The notes under the pieces: generated by a model
The model's input: the letters and a program-made list of their open reading frames with translations, nothing else
What the model was told of the DNA's origin: nothing
Databases searched by the model: none
Program-made: the position numbers and the translations under genes
Shown here: positions 10,986 to 22,438 of the stretch, one piece after another
Numbering within the stretch: the stretch's first letter is position 1
Layout of the letters: each line of letters opens with the position of its first letter
Origin: Gigaspora margarita
Taxonomy: Eukaryota > Glomeromycota > Glomeromycetes > Diversisporales > Gigasporaceae
NCBI GenBank assembly: GCA_009809945.1
Contig: WTPW01000018.1
Location: forward strand, 77,754-141,753
Length of the DNA: 64,000 bases
Direction of reading: 5' to 3'

Positions 10986-11577
10986 GATATGAAACTTGTA
11001 TTACCCAATCAAAGTTCTTGATCAGGTATAACATAGATCATATAATATTTGTTTATATCTGACAGTAAGTAATTACATCATTTTTGGCCAATAAAATCTT
11101 ATGCATTAGGGGCATGCCATTTATCACATGATTTTTACCATGGATACATAGTTAATGATGGTGATCATGTCTATATATTATATTAACAAATCAAAATTAG
11201 ATAAAGTGATTACACTATACATAGATGTTTGATGGCTACTAAGTAAAAAATATCACATGATACAAAGTGATATTACATTACAAAAGAGAGCTATACAATG
11301 TTCTGCCACATGGACTATCATAAGGTGGGTCATCATGGGCTTAGAAATTTGAGTATGAAAATCACAGAACAATTGTAGAAACAGAAATTAGACAAGAGAT
11401 ATCAAAAAAAGTAGGGTAATAGGCAATAATGGGAACCACGCATACTAGGTTAAAGAAACAGAATTAATAATAGACAAGTATAGTATGAGTACAAAGATAA
11501 TGAACCTAAGATTTTTTTCTAGTAAAAAAAAGCAATGAAATGTAATTATTATAAAAAAATCTAATAAAAATAATTAA

Positions 11578-12115
11578 TTGTTGATCCGGATAAGATCGGC
11601 AGAATTACCATATTGGGACAATAGTAAATTTTGGGGATAAGTACAATATAAACTTCTATTATATGCTGAAATCTGGCGCCACTCCAATGAAAAGTATTTT
11701 TTTATTAAGTTAACAACTCATGTCAATTAATTGAAAATTGTAGAGCTCACTGAGCCGCATCTAATGGTGGTTAGATCATCCAAATCGGCCCGGTGGATGG
11801 CAAGATATCATCGAAAAACGATTGGCCGACTATGTAAAATTCCATGTAAAAAAACCAAAAATTTTATATAGTCGGCCAATCGTTTTTCGATGATATCTTG
11901 CTATCCATTAGGCCGATTTGGATGATCTAACTGCCATTAGATGCGGCTCAGTGAGCTCTACAATTTTCAATTAATTGACATGAGATGTTAACTTAATAAA
12001 AAATACTTTTCATTGGAGTGGCGCCAGATTTCAGCATATAGTTAATATCATAGGAGTTTTGCCCCAAATCCTAATATGGAAATTGTGCCGATCTTATCCG
12101 GATCAGCAATTAAAT
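11578..12115. mobile_element. Fold-back element with roughly 260 bp inverted arms
   Basis: Outer sequences TTGTTGATCCGGATAAGATC (11579) and, inverted, TTGCTGATCCGGATAAGATC (to about 12112) extend inwards through TCTGGCGCCACTCCAATGAA and GAGCCGCATCTAATGG to a loop near 11840-11860. Flanks AAATAATT and AAATAATC may be a target duplication of 7-9 bp (MULE-like). No ORF. The inner arm carries GATCATCCAAATCGGCC, part of a module also found at 17440-17490 and in the 51.5-53.0 kb element. Confidence 0.75.
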
Positions 12116-13419
12116 AATCCAAATAGATAAAAAAACTAGTGCATACATTGACAATGCATGCTAGAAAACCATATTGACAATAATAGAAAAGTTAAAGAGC
12201 TATTAAATCAACTGGCAGAAAATCAAAGTGCTGATAGACAACTGCTTCAACCTATTGTAACAAATAAACTAGAATATCATATGTTTCTAAAAATAAGCTA
12301 TCTCCAAAAAAAACTACTCCTTAATTTTTTAAAGCTTTTTAAAGAAATTATTAGTTGTTACTATATATAAAATCTAAATTTACTAAGTAAACCTCAAAAT
12401 ATTGTTAGGTAAAGTTGTTTAGAACATCAAAATACACCTAAAATAAAACTTTAGTAGCATTTGAACAACTTTTTATTAGTATGTTTTCAATTTTTCAAAA
12501 AATTTAACAATTCAAAAATAAGTTATCCTCATGTTTTTTGTGTAATTTTTTGGCTGAAAAGGGTAGCTTATTTTCAGAATCATATGGTAATATAGCTAGA
12601 CAAGCCAAGACCAACTAACTAGTAGAGATAACTAAACAACCAACTCATCACCTATTATAGTGAGTTTAGCAATATAATCAAGAGAAGACCTACTTTAATG
12701 TAATTATTCTTATACCAACTCTTAACTACATATTAGCAAATAAAATACTACTAGAACCAATAACAGCATTAAACAACATGTTAATCTCAAAGGCCAAAAT
12801 TAGACAAAAAAATGCTATTATCAAAAAATGAAATAAGAAATTCTCTATAATAAACTATAAAACTTACAAGTGAATGCCAATAACAGATAACTTTATCAAC
12901 CCTTTGGCATCTAAAACTGGAAGTGTCAGACTATAATGGGTAACAAATTGGTCTAGAGACAGAAGATAATAGAAATGCTAGTACAAAGGCAGAACCTAAC
13001 CTTATAAATATAGAAGGTAATCTTATTTAGTTCATATATAGACCTTCAAGAGTTTGGATACAGAACCTAAAATCAAACATAAAATTTTCATAATAAAAAA
13101 CTGCTATAGATATTAGAAGGAGGATTCATATCTATTTGAAAGCACAACTCATATAGCAAGTTTAATAACATATCTAAATAGTTACTGACTTTCAGATCAT
13201 ACATGGAGTCAGTCATAATCATTTATAAACACAGAGAATGGAAGCTAAATTTTAATCAAGACCATATAAATGGCTTGTGCATGAAATACAAATTTATAGT
13301 AGTAATAGCTTATAACAAAGATCAATGTTTAGTATTGCTAATAAATCAGAATTCGATATTATTTAAATATAATAGTAGAAGACTTATCTAAGTAAAAAAG
13401 AAATGGTCATTATCAAAAA

Positions 13420-14560
13420 TTGTTAGAAGTTCACAAGAATATTTTTGCAAAAAATATTACAAATGAGAGACAAACCCAAGGGCTTAGCTATACCAATTTG
13501 ACCTACTATAAAATCAATACAGATATAGCCAAACCAATTAGACAAACTTATTATTATGTACCCAAAGATAAACAAAAATTTCTGTATAATAAAATTAAGG
13601 CTATAGAGAAAAAGGATATAGTTAGAAAAAGTAAAGGTAGCTTTTGGTCTTCATCTATAGTCATAGTAACTAAAAAAAAATAGTTAAAAACAATTATATG
13701 TTGATTACAGAAAACTAAATAGTGTAACCAAAAGGATATTTATTCTTTATACTTAATTGAAGAAGTTCTTGAAACCTTCCAGAGTGCCTAGTAGCTCAAA
13801 ATATAGACTTAGCTAGTCAGTACTGCAACTTGCTATAAAGAAGAAAGATAAAAAAAATCATTTATTAACATGTACAAGTTTAATATAATGCTATTTAGTC
13901 TATATAATATCTTGGCAACATTTAAAGACTCATGAATAAAATTTTAAGTGACTACAAAAGAATGTTTGTAGTAGTATACCTTAATAATATAACTATCTAC
14001 TCTAAGACATTTGACTATTAAGTGCAATATTTAGAAGTTGTATTCACTGCCCTAAGGTAAGCAAATATAAGCATGCTCTTATATAATTTATTAAAAAGAA
14101 GAAAACTTATAAGTAGAGAAGGGAGTAATGAAAAGCATTTAAAAAATTAAAGCAAAACTAATTACTGCTTAGATTTTATATTATCCCAATTTCTCAAGAA
14201 CTTTTTATCTCTAAACTGACACTTTAGATACTAAATTGGGTGCTATATTAGACCAACTGACAGATAACAAAAAAGAATATATAGTGATATATGTAGTAGA
14301 AGCCTTATAAAGCAAAAAGAAACTACTATGTAACAGAACTAGTGTGTTTAGCTATAATATGGGCTAACAACCATTTTTATTAATATCTAGGCACCACTTA
14401 TATTTATTTAGTGACCAACCACCTGCCCTTAAATAGCTCAAAACTACAGAGTTGAAGAGTAAATGAGCTTGGTGGATACTACATATAGAGCCTTGCAATT
14501 TCATTATTAATTATAGGGCTAGTAGAAAATATAACAATGCTTATGCATTATTAAGACTAT
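13420..14560 (+). pseudogene. Decayed Ty3/gypsy pol (reverse transcriptase - RNase H)
   Basis: An open stretch at 13420-13683 contains AKPIRQTYYYVPKDKQKFLY and SFWSSSIVIVTKKK, the usual entry to a Ty3/gypsy reverse transcriptase (pattern: D..AKPI.Q..Y.........W.SP.V.V.KKDG). Further on and full of stops are VDYRKLN (about 13698), then an RNase H-like stretch: DTKLGAILDQ, EYIVIYV, VTDHS..LKWL-like remnants near 14400, and NYRASRKYNNA (pattern YRPGK.N..AD). Catalytic YxDD is not recognisable. The region from 12.12 to 15.69 kb shows just one CG dinucleotide. It lies inside the 10.5 kb insertion. Confidence 0.75.
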
Positions 14561-14944
14561 AAAATTGTATATAGTTAGATTCTCAATAAGTATTATAATA
14601 ATTAGATTAAAATTAATAAATAATAATAAATTAATTTGTGATCACATGTGAACTAGCATAAAATTATGTAATTTTCACTATTAAATTTTATCTTTTCAGA
14701 ATCTAGCATTTTTCTAAAAATAAATTAATTTTTTACTAAATAAATCATACTTGTATAACAAATGTTGTAGAGAAGAAAAATACAAGTATAATATTAGTTT
14801 AAATATTAAAACTGGTCTAGTAGATCATAATATATAGTGTATTTGTTCTAATAACTATATGATATAAACAAAGAAGTAAACAAATAGTCATAAAGACAAA
14901 AAATACCTATATCTAGGCTGATTTTAATGTTTCAAATATATATG

Positions 14945-15170
14945 CTACTGAAATTGGTTTTGAAAAAATGCCTATTTCAGGTTTCCAAAAATAAATTAAA
15001 AATTTTTATAAGGAAGAGCAAATAAAATTTATATATTTATGTTCTTTATAATTTCATCTATTCAAAAAAGTATCAAAAAATTTTGGGTTTTAAGTAAAAT
15101 AGGTCAAAATCAATTTTGGAAAATTTTTAATTTTTGGTTCCAAAACAATAATTTATAGTTTCAACTACTA
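14945..15170. repeat. Inverted, CpG-poor copy of the 7752-7973 repeat
   Basis: The reverse complement matches 7752-7973 with many CG-to-TG/CA differences. Shared pieces include TAAGGAAGAGCAAATAAA and ATTTTGGGTTTTAAGTAAAA. It is non-coding. Confidence 0.6.
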
Positions 15171-16290
15171 TTATGCTTGTAATTATTTCCACTACAAATT
15201 TGTTATGCATATAAAAAAGGGTTACTTAGTATGAAAGCAATTTATTCTTGGAAAAAGGCCAAAATTATATAGTAAATATATCCTTGAGTTTACTATGTTT
15301 TTTCAGTTACCAGTTGGATTACAAATTAATTTAAAAAAATGAAGTGGAGGTAAAAAAATTTATTCTTTGATTTGATTGGTCAGTGATCATTCTTGGATTA
15401 TGCTTTAGAAATTTCTAGAATCAATTGAGTAATAATTTATTTCTATAAAAGATGTGATCTGCATTATCCATTTATGGTATATTCCCAGACTGCAATTAAC
15501 TTGTGATTAAGGGAAATTGTTACCCTAATAGAACCCTGTTAAACAAGTCATTAATAGGTCACAAGATTATTGCACCCAAAATGGCAGATCTGCTATTTCT
15601 GCTATATTAGTCATTTCTGCCAGATCAAGAAGAACTAGCATAAGTAATAGATATAGAGGAAATGGCATATACTAGGTTAATGCACAGCATTTTGTGTCCG
15701 AAGTGCAGTAACAACTAAGATCTAATTTCATTTTTTTAATACAACACAAATCAAAATAATACGATGCATCAAAAAGGTAACTATTATACACATGCGGACA
15801 GACACCAAATACAGAAGTTACATTTTTGATATTCTTATTATTAGATACATCAAAAATGTAACTTTGTATTACCTTACGTAAACATATAAAGTCCTTTGCT
15901 ATGCTTCGGACAATCACAGTAATGGCATAAACATTTCTGACATAAATGCCAGTTATATTGCTATGCCATAACATTTTTTTATTATTAATAAATAACATAT
16001 TATACACTACAATTGATTCTATAAACTACTGTCAAATCACTATAAAATAAACCCTCTCGCTAGTCTATCTTCTAACAACTACAATAAACCACTGCACAGT
16101 TCATTCTCTGTGCTCACATGACTCCCTGTTGATAGTTGCTTCATTAGCCTCGATTTTCGAGAGTATTTTGTGGGTTATAGCAGCCTCAGAACGCCAGAAG
16201 GCGTTTATGCACTAACCAGTTTTTAATGATTCCGAAAGCAAAAATTGCACGTTTTACTTTTATTTATTTATTTTTTTTCTCATAAATATA
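15171..16290. other. No recognised gene; Cys/His-rich minus-strand fragment
   Basis: Mostly unassigned AT-rich DNA inside the 10.5 kb insertion. On the minus strand near 15890-15955 one frame reads WHLCQKCLCHYCDCPKH, a dense C-x2-C-x-C-x2-C-x-C-x2-H cluster, but stops lie on both sides. A short sequence, CATCAAAAA(T/G)GTAAC, is duplicated at 15766 and 15848. The cluster may be a remnant of a mobile-element zinc-binding domain. Confidence 0.35.
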
Positions 16291-16299
16291 TATATATTT

Positions 16300-16460
16300 G
16301 TGGAGTTTCATCACGAGTTTCGTCATTCGTCATGAGTTTCGTCATTCATCACAAATTTCATTCGTAACAAGTTTCGTCATTCGTCATTCACCTAATTGAA
16401 GCCGCCTGATGAAACGTTTCATCATTTGTCTAGACGAAACTATTTGCCATTTCATCATAT
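16300..16460. repeat. Right subterminal array of GTTTCGTC motifs
   Basis: Repeats of GAGTTTCGTCATTCGTCA and GAAACGTTTCATCA, the inverse of the array at 5938-6075. They mark the right end of the 10.5 kb insertion. Confidence 0.7.
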
Positions 16461-16482
16461 ATAATTAACTGTCATCAATTAA

Positions 16483-16545
16483 GAACATGCTGCAGGAATT
16501 ACATCATGGATTGATAAAAAGACTAATTCGTATAACATAACAAAT
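16483..16545 (+). pseudogene. BTB copy B, short TLDc fragment after the insertion
   Basis: AAGAACATGCTGCAGGAATT and GGATTGATAAAAAGACTAAT match the EEHAAEIASWIDKKTNSYN region of copy A. Homology then stops, so the rest of the TLDc domain of copy B is lost. The conserved 3' flank of the unit resumes near 16840. Confidence 0.8.
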
Positions 16546-16839
16546 TGATGTTTTTTAATGTGATGATAAATCATCAACAAAGATATGCTTTTAGAATTAC
16601 TTGAGAACTCGACCCACAAAAGAGCTATAAACACCCAAGTGTGTAACAATTACACTGAAAAACTTTCTAAGTTCTTTTCAACTATTTCCAGCGAATATGG
16701 TTTGAAAGCATCATATTTGATGATTTAAAAATCTTGGATAATGATTTTAATGATACATACGTTTTATATGTTGACTAACACCAAGATAAATAGCTTATTG
16801 ATTTTGGCTGAATAGACTTCGGTAAATTTTTTAGGGTAA
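16546..16839. other. Unassigned replacement segment in copy B
   Basis: It occupies the place where the end of exon 2 should be, yet has no similarity to it. A short open stretch reads ENSTHKRAINTQVCNNYTEK on the plus strand. I do not recognise it. It may be the scar of another insertion or deletion. Confidence 0.35.
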
Positions 16840-16935
16840 TCCAAAAATATATGAAAACAGTTGTAAACAAAAATTTGATATTTATGGCTTTTTTGTGTTA
16901 TATATTGTTCGTAATTTCAAATACTTTTATTACTA

Positions 16936-17667
16936 CAGTCAGACCTCTCTATAGTCACACCCCATATAGTCACACCTCTATATAAGCACCCAATATTGTG
17001 CAATGGACTTAAATATAGTAAAAAAACCTCCTTATAGTCACAAATCACCTATAATCACTATCAAAAAAAATTTTGATTTTTTATCAATTTTATTAATAAA
17101 ACCCCTCTTTATAGTCACCAATTTTGACCAAATATGGATTAAACAAATCTGATTGGCCAATATTCATATTTATGTTTATTTAAAATATTCTATTAAAAAT
17201 TCTTAAAGGTTTGACAGCAACTAACTTTTGATGCAGCAGTCCAATTTAGATGAAACAACCACCAAAATGTTCGTCTCGATGAGACGATTCTAATGAGCCC
17301 AAGATCGTTAAAATCCAATCACAAGCTCCTGTGATCGTTAAGGATTTGTGTCACTTTACATGTTTAAGAATTGATTAAATTTAAATATCTAGGCAAAAAA
17401 TCCTTAATGATCTTAGCATTTTGTAACTAGATTTGACAATTTTAGAAAACACTCTGGTGGTCATTTTATCCAAATTGGGCCACTGGATCAAAAGTTGTTT
17501 ACTATCAAATATTTAAATTTTTTAATAATATTTCAAATATGTGCAAATATATTACTAATTGATCTTTGGTCATGTGACCATGGCAAAGTATTTTACTTAT
17601 AGTCACACCTCTACCCAATCACCAAAATAGGGCGTGACCAACTTGTGATTATAGAGAGGTCTGACTG
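16936..17667. mobile_element. 732 bp pogo/Fot-like MITE, TA target site
   Basis: Ends CAGTCAGACCTCTCTATAG...CACACC / GGTGTG...TATAGAGAGGTCTGACTG are flanked by TA. The empty site is directly visible in the 3' flank of copy A (2420-2440, TTATTACTAGTTTATCATAT). Internal repeats of TATAGTCAC(A) lie at both ends. No transposase. The CAGTCAGACCTC start is typical of pogo-like members of Tc1/mariner. Confidence 0.9.
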
Positions 17668-18446
17668 TAGTTTATTATATTCTTAACTAGAATTGTGGGT
17701 CCGCCGCCCATTACAGTTATTAATTAGAACGGATGATATGACAATGACCATGATGTTACCAATTACTGAGAATTTATTATTTTTATGAAAAGTGGAATGC
17801 CGCCAGTGCTCTTGTTGCACTACTTGGCACTGTTAATTCTATCAAAATGATGTCCTTTGGATTATATTCATAATTATAAGCCTAAGATGAGACTAGTGAA
17901 TAAATCTTTGGTAATAGAAGGCCAAACCGATAAATGCCCTTAGTATCAGACCCTTTCATATCGTCAATCTATATGTATTCATTATTGAATTGTGATTACT
18001 TGTTGTTTTCATTATGATGGGCTAACATTTTTTATAAATATTTTCACTTTATTTATAATGTAAATAACTTTTATTGCTACTAGCTAAATAACGAGAATAA
18101 ATATTAAAGTTCATAAAGTTGAATATCTTATGGGCTGTATTTTAATAATGAAGCCTAGTTTCTTTTCATAAAGAAAATGTATTTTTATAACAATGTAGTT
18201 TCACGGACTGTACAGATGTAGTTTCCATTCAAGTTCTTTATAACCTTGAATGTTCTAACCCAAAGTTGTGGCTAATGCTAAACTGTGCGATCATACCATT
18301 GCTCTTCAACCAACTAGTCATAATAGTGCTATTATTAATACGTATATTTCTTGGAATTACAAGGAAATTTGACTGTAGATCTCTTATACAAAGATGGCAC
18401 AAGCTACAAAAATTGCAGACCTAACGCATAAAAAGTTGTTAATACA

Positions 18447-18567
18447 ACATGGCTGTCAAGCATGAATAAATACAAACATTTGTATTCAAAGCTATTGAGA
18501 AATGATGATAAAACTTTTTGAAAAACTTTCAAATAATTATATTGATCTTTTAGAGAACGGAGAAGAC
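18447..18567 (+). pseudogene. BTB copy C, only the start of exon 1 remains
   Basis: The upstream box is present (18447-18504) and the coding start at 18505 reads ATGATGATAAAACTTTTTGA, matching the first 20 codons of the family. At 18568, in the codons for GEDFNV, the sequence switches to unrelated DNA (CTCAGGTCCAAAATTC). No later part of copy C is found before copy D. Confidence 0.85.
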
Positions 18568-20544
18568 TCAGGTCCAAAATTCAGCAACTTGTAAGTATCG
18601 GTAGCACAAATGTCAAGTATACTCCAATTATTTCTGAATGGTAGCATAACAACAATATGCGGTCTTTGCCTTGAAGATGACCTTATGGACTATGTAGATT
18701 TTAAGAACAAAAATTAAAATTTCTAGCCATTCAGTAATCTAATTCAAATAAACTTTTTTTTTATTCCGTAGAGCTTAGTGAGTTTTACAAAATAAAAAAA
18801 GTTTATTTAAATTGAATTACTGGCTGGCTAGAAATTTTAATTTTTATTCTTAAAATCTACATAGTCCCATAAGTTCATTTTCAAGGCAAAGGCCCCATTT
18901 TCTACGATGACGAAACAAAAATCCCATGTACGATCAGTTTTCTATTATTGATTGATATAAAGTAATTACCAGAATGTTAAAAAAGGTTACAATTTAGTTT
19001 GATTAATGAATTATTTGTTTTTATGAGTCATACCATTATATTATTGAGCTGACTGTTATGAATTGGATCAGAGATAGAAGTGTTCATGATTTATTTTAAA
19101 TAACGTTTAGGAACCTACTGATGTCAGAAATAGTATAGAAAATATGAAAAAATTGAGCAATGAAACTGGATTTAGAAAGTTCAGAAGAGTTTGGAAGGTT
19201 TACAAAGACTTAAACCACTAAAAATTGAAGTATCTATATAGCCTAGGATGATTGTTTTTATAACGTGTATTGATCAACTGTCCAATCAGAAGCATAAAAC
19301 AAAAAATTCCCCCAATTAAATTACAAGATTAGGTGTATTGTAAATAGCCATAAAATTGAATAATCATAAAAATGTTTATTTTAAAAGTAATTAGTGATAA
19401 TTTTGAGTCAGGACAAATTCTTAATGTAGATCATGAGACTCTTTTAATGTTGCATATTTCTTTTTTCTTTTTTAAATTATATTTAAAATGATTTTTGTTT
19501 ATTGAAATATTGAATTATTATTTTATTCTTTCTACATGAATCCAACTTTTTTATACATTAAACTTGAACCAATCTTTATTGTTGAGTATTACAAGTTTTT
19601 TTTATATTTATGGAGCAGTCCTATAACGATCGTCTAAATATATAAAAAAATTCAGGCATTCAGGTAAACTTATCGTTCAAATGCGATTAATAATTTCAAA
19701 ATTCTTTATTCCAATATGCAGCAAATAGAATTAATTCAGGAAAATAAATTCATTTTATATGATAAAATGTAAAAATTCATTATTAATTTATTAAAATATA
19801 CATAAATATTTTTTTTATGAAAGTATTCCATTATAACATGTTTTTGATGTATTTTGTTAATTCAAGAAGACATGAATTATTACGCATCAACACGTTCTTA
19901 CAGCCTTTTACTTATTCGAAGCAGGCAGAATTATTACGCATCCAACTTAATCTTATAAAATTTATAATTTCCCAAATTTCGGTAAGTCGTTTTATAAACG
20001 AAAGATCCAATTGTTTTTGATTTTCTGTCAAATTTGTGATTTGTAAATTCGCATCGATTATCAACATTAGATTAACATTATTTTTAAAAATATTATCCAA
20101 TATTTTTTAGAGAAATATCGTATAAACATTACTGTAATTGATCATCCTAATAATACTATTCAAGAATATATTAGAGAAAGGAATTTTCGTGCCAGTGTAG
20201 ACTTTAATTTTGCTCTAAAATCAACAAATACAAAGTTGGACGAGTAATTTTATATACAAGAGGATAATATATGATGATTTACATTATGACAAATCCAATA
20301 TCTGGCACAGAAATTTTTCATCACATGATCAAAATAAGAGCGTCAAAAAATCCAACAATTAATTTTTCGATCTACAATTGATTATATGACTAGATACAAG
20401 TATTAAATGCAATAAAATGGTTGAATATAAAAAATAATCAAAAATTTCAGGTAAATTTTGATTCTGAAATAAAAATTTTATAAACTTTTAACATTGTATT
20501 TTAAGTATTAAATAATCTAAATACAATTTTACTTAATATTATAT
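18568..20544. other. Inserted DNA between copies C and D
   Basis: It contains a fold-back repeat (18655-18905). Beyond that I see AT-rich DNA without a convincing gene. A 67-codon frame (19817-20020) holds two copies of GAATTATTACGCATC about 60 bases apart. At 20105-20243 a frame reads YRINITVIDHPNNTIQEYIR to a stop, which may be the last exon of something I do not recognise. From 20545 the sequence becomes the shared 5' flank of the BTB unit. Confidence 0.4.
18655..18905. repeat. Inverted repeat (fold-back), about 110 bp arms
   Basis: GGTCTTTGCCTTGAAGATGA at the left pairs with TTCATTTTCAAGGCAAAGGC at the right. The arms continue through ATGTAGATTTTAAGAAC and TTTCTAGCCA to a loop near 18775. 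It is non-coding; target duplications were not resolved. Confidence 0.7.
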
Positions 20545-20892
20545 AGAATTTATTAAGAATGTGGATATAAATATGTTTTTATTATAGATATATGTGTGAT
20601 ATTAAAGGTTTCCTTTTAACGAGTACAAATACGAGTAATTACTAAAGAAATGTGCAAGCAGTTTGTATGTAATAATAATTAAAATAGGATTACTACTTGA
20701 ATATATGATTAATTAAGGTTATTAATAGATGTTCGTTGATTGGATAATTATCACGGAAAATCACGAATAAAAATTAATCAATCATATGATTGTACATCCT
20801 ATGATCCTGACGCTTTGATTGATTCCCAAAATAGCAACATTGGGCGTCAAGCATGAATAAATACAAACATTTGTATTACAATCTATTGAGAA
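20545..20892 (+). promoter_or_regulatory. 5' flank and conserved upstream box of copy D
   Basis: It is collinear with positions 90-455 before copy A. The box with GCGTCAAGCATGAATAAATA and ACAAACATTTGT is at 20845-20880. A roughly 30 base gap relative to copy A lies near 20728. Confidence 0.5.
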
Positions 20893-22438
20893 ATGGCGAT
20901 CAAACTTTTTGAAAAGCTTTCAAATAATTATATTGATCTTTTAGAGAACGGGGAAGATTTTAATGTGATTATTAAAGTGGGAAATGTTCCAAATGTAAAG
21001 GAATTTAAAGTACATTCTGCCATTTTAAAATCTAGGTCATTGTATTTTCGTAACGAATTAGCAAAGGCTGTTAAAGATACAAATAATATTACAAGAATTA
21101 ATTTAGTACCACAAGTTCCCATTTCGCAATTTGAAATTATTATTAAGTAAATGTCCCACTTTTGCTTTTTAATATAAAAATTAATTTACAAGATTTTTTA
21201 ACGCAACTTATTAAAATAGGTATCTTTATGGTGGCTTTGTGTCGTTAGAAAATCTTAATGGCCAGTCTATTTTTGATCTTGCTCAAGCCGCTGATGAACT
21301 TCTTCTAGAAGAATTAGTGGAAAATCTTGAAATTCATTTAATCAAAAATAATGCTCATTGGTTGCGTTCTCATTTTGCACATATTTATAAAACTTGTACC
21401 CTGAATAACAGATTTAAAGAGCTACTGAAATGGTGTGATAATATTGTAGTAAAATATCCAAATCTCGTTTTCGATTCTGAAGAGTTCACTTCTCTTAAAG
21501 AAAATATATTAATTTCACTTATCAAACGTGATGATTTACAAATGGAAGAAATAAAAATATGGAATCATCTCATCGAATGGGGGATTGCACAAAACCTGAC
21601 TTTACCTTCAGATATTGAAAATTGGTCCCATGAAAATTTTATAACTTTAAAGACTACTCTGCAAGATTGTTTACCTTTAATTCGTTACTTTCAAATTTCT
21701 GGTTCTGATGTTGCAAAGTACTAGTATATATTACCTTATTCGTCAATTATTGAAAAAAATCTTTGGAAAGACTTGGCAAGCAAATATATGTCTCCTAATC
21801 ATCAAATTTCGTCAATAATTCTGCCTCCTCGAATTATTTCTGTTCCAGTTTTACCAAACAGATCAACTGAACCATTTTCAACTGTCATCAATGAAGAACA
21901 TGTTGCAGAAATTGCATCATGGATTGATAAAAAGGCCAATTCGTATAACACAACAGATAACCCTTACGAATTTAAATTACTTCTTCGTGGAAGCAGTGAC
22001 GGTTTTACTCGTGAAGCATTTTGGAATTTATGTAATTTGCAAGCGAATACAGTTACCGTTGTGAATGTTAAAGGTCCTAATGATAATATTGAAAAAATCA
22101 TTGGTGGGTATAATCCAATTGCATGGGATAGTTCTGTTAATGGTTATTCTAGTTGCCAAGAAAGCTTTATTTTCTCATTGAAACATGGTGTCGTTCAAAA
22201 TTCTATTTTAAGTCGTGTAAAAGACCAGCAAAGTGCGTTTTATTTTAGCGTTGATCGTGGTGTATGTTTCGGTGCTTGGGATCTTCGTATGTTTGATGAT
22301 TATGATAAACAATTTGTTAATAATCAAAGTAATGTGTGTTGTGTTTATCACTATTATTATGAAAAAAAAATTTGTGACAATGGACGTTTTTTGGTAAACG
22401 AATATGAAGTTTTTCAAATCAATTCGAAATCTAAATAA
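20893..22438 (+). pseudogene. BTB-BACK-TLDc copy D, one in-frame stop
   Basis: Exons 20893-21146 and 21220-22438 keep the family splice sites. The only lesion I see is six extra bases, TACTAG, after the Lys codon of DVAKYILPY (about 21719-21724), which insert a TAG but keep the frame. Everything after it is open for 238 codons to the normal stop, including FKLLLRGSSDGFTREAFWNL and GVCFGAWDLRMF. Translation would yield BTB plus BACK without TLDc unless the stop is read through or is an assembly error. ATG 21773-type internal starts are not supported by conservation. Confidence 0.85.

Larger units (their letters stand above)
5930..16466. mobile_element. 10.5 kb composite insertion in copy B with GACGAAAC subterminal repeats
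   Basis: Copy B breaks at AACTGTCATTAATGA (5915-5929) and resumes after AACTGTCATCAATTAA (16467-16482). The duplicated target is about 9-13 bp, blurred by mutation. Both ends carry arrays of GACGAAAC / GTTTCGTC: left 5938-6070, right 16300-16460, oriented as inverted repeats. The outermost inverted motif is TGATGAAA. The interior holds several nested elements (7003-9940, 10202-10539, 11578-12115, 14945-15170) and a dead retroelement pol (13420-14560). I found no transposase matching the outer ends, so the superfamily is open. Confidence 0.65.
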
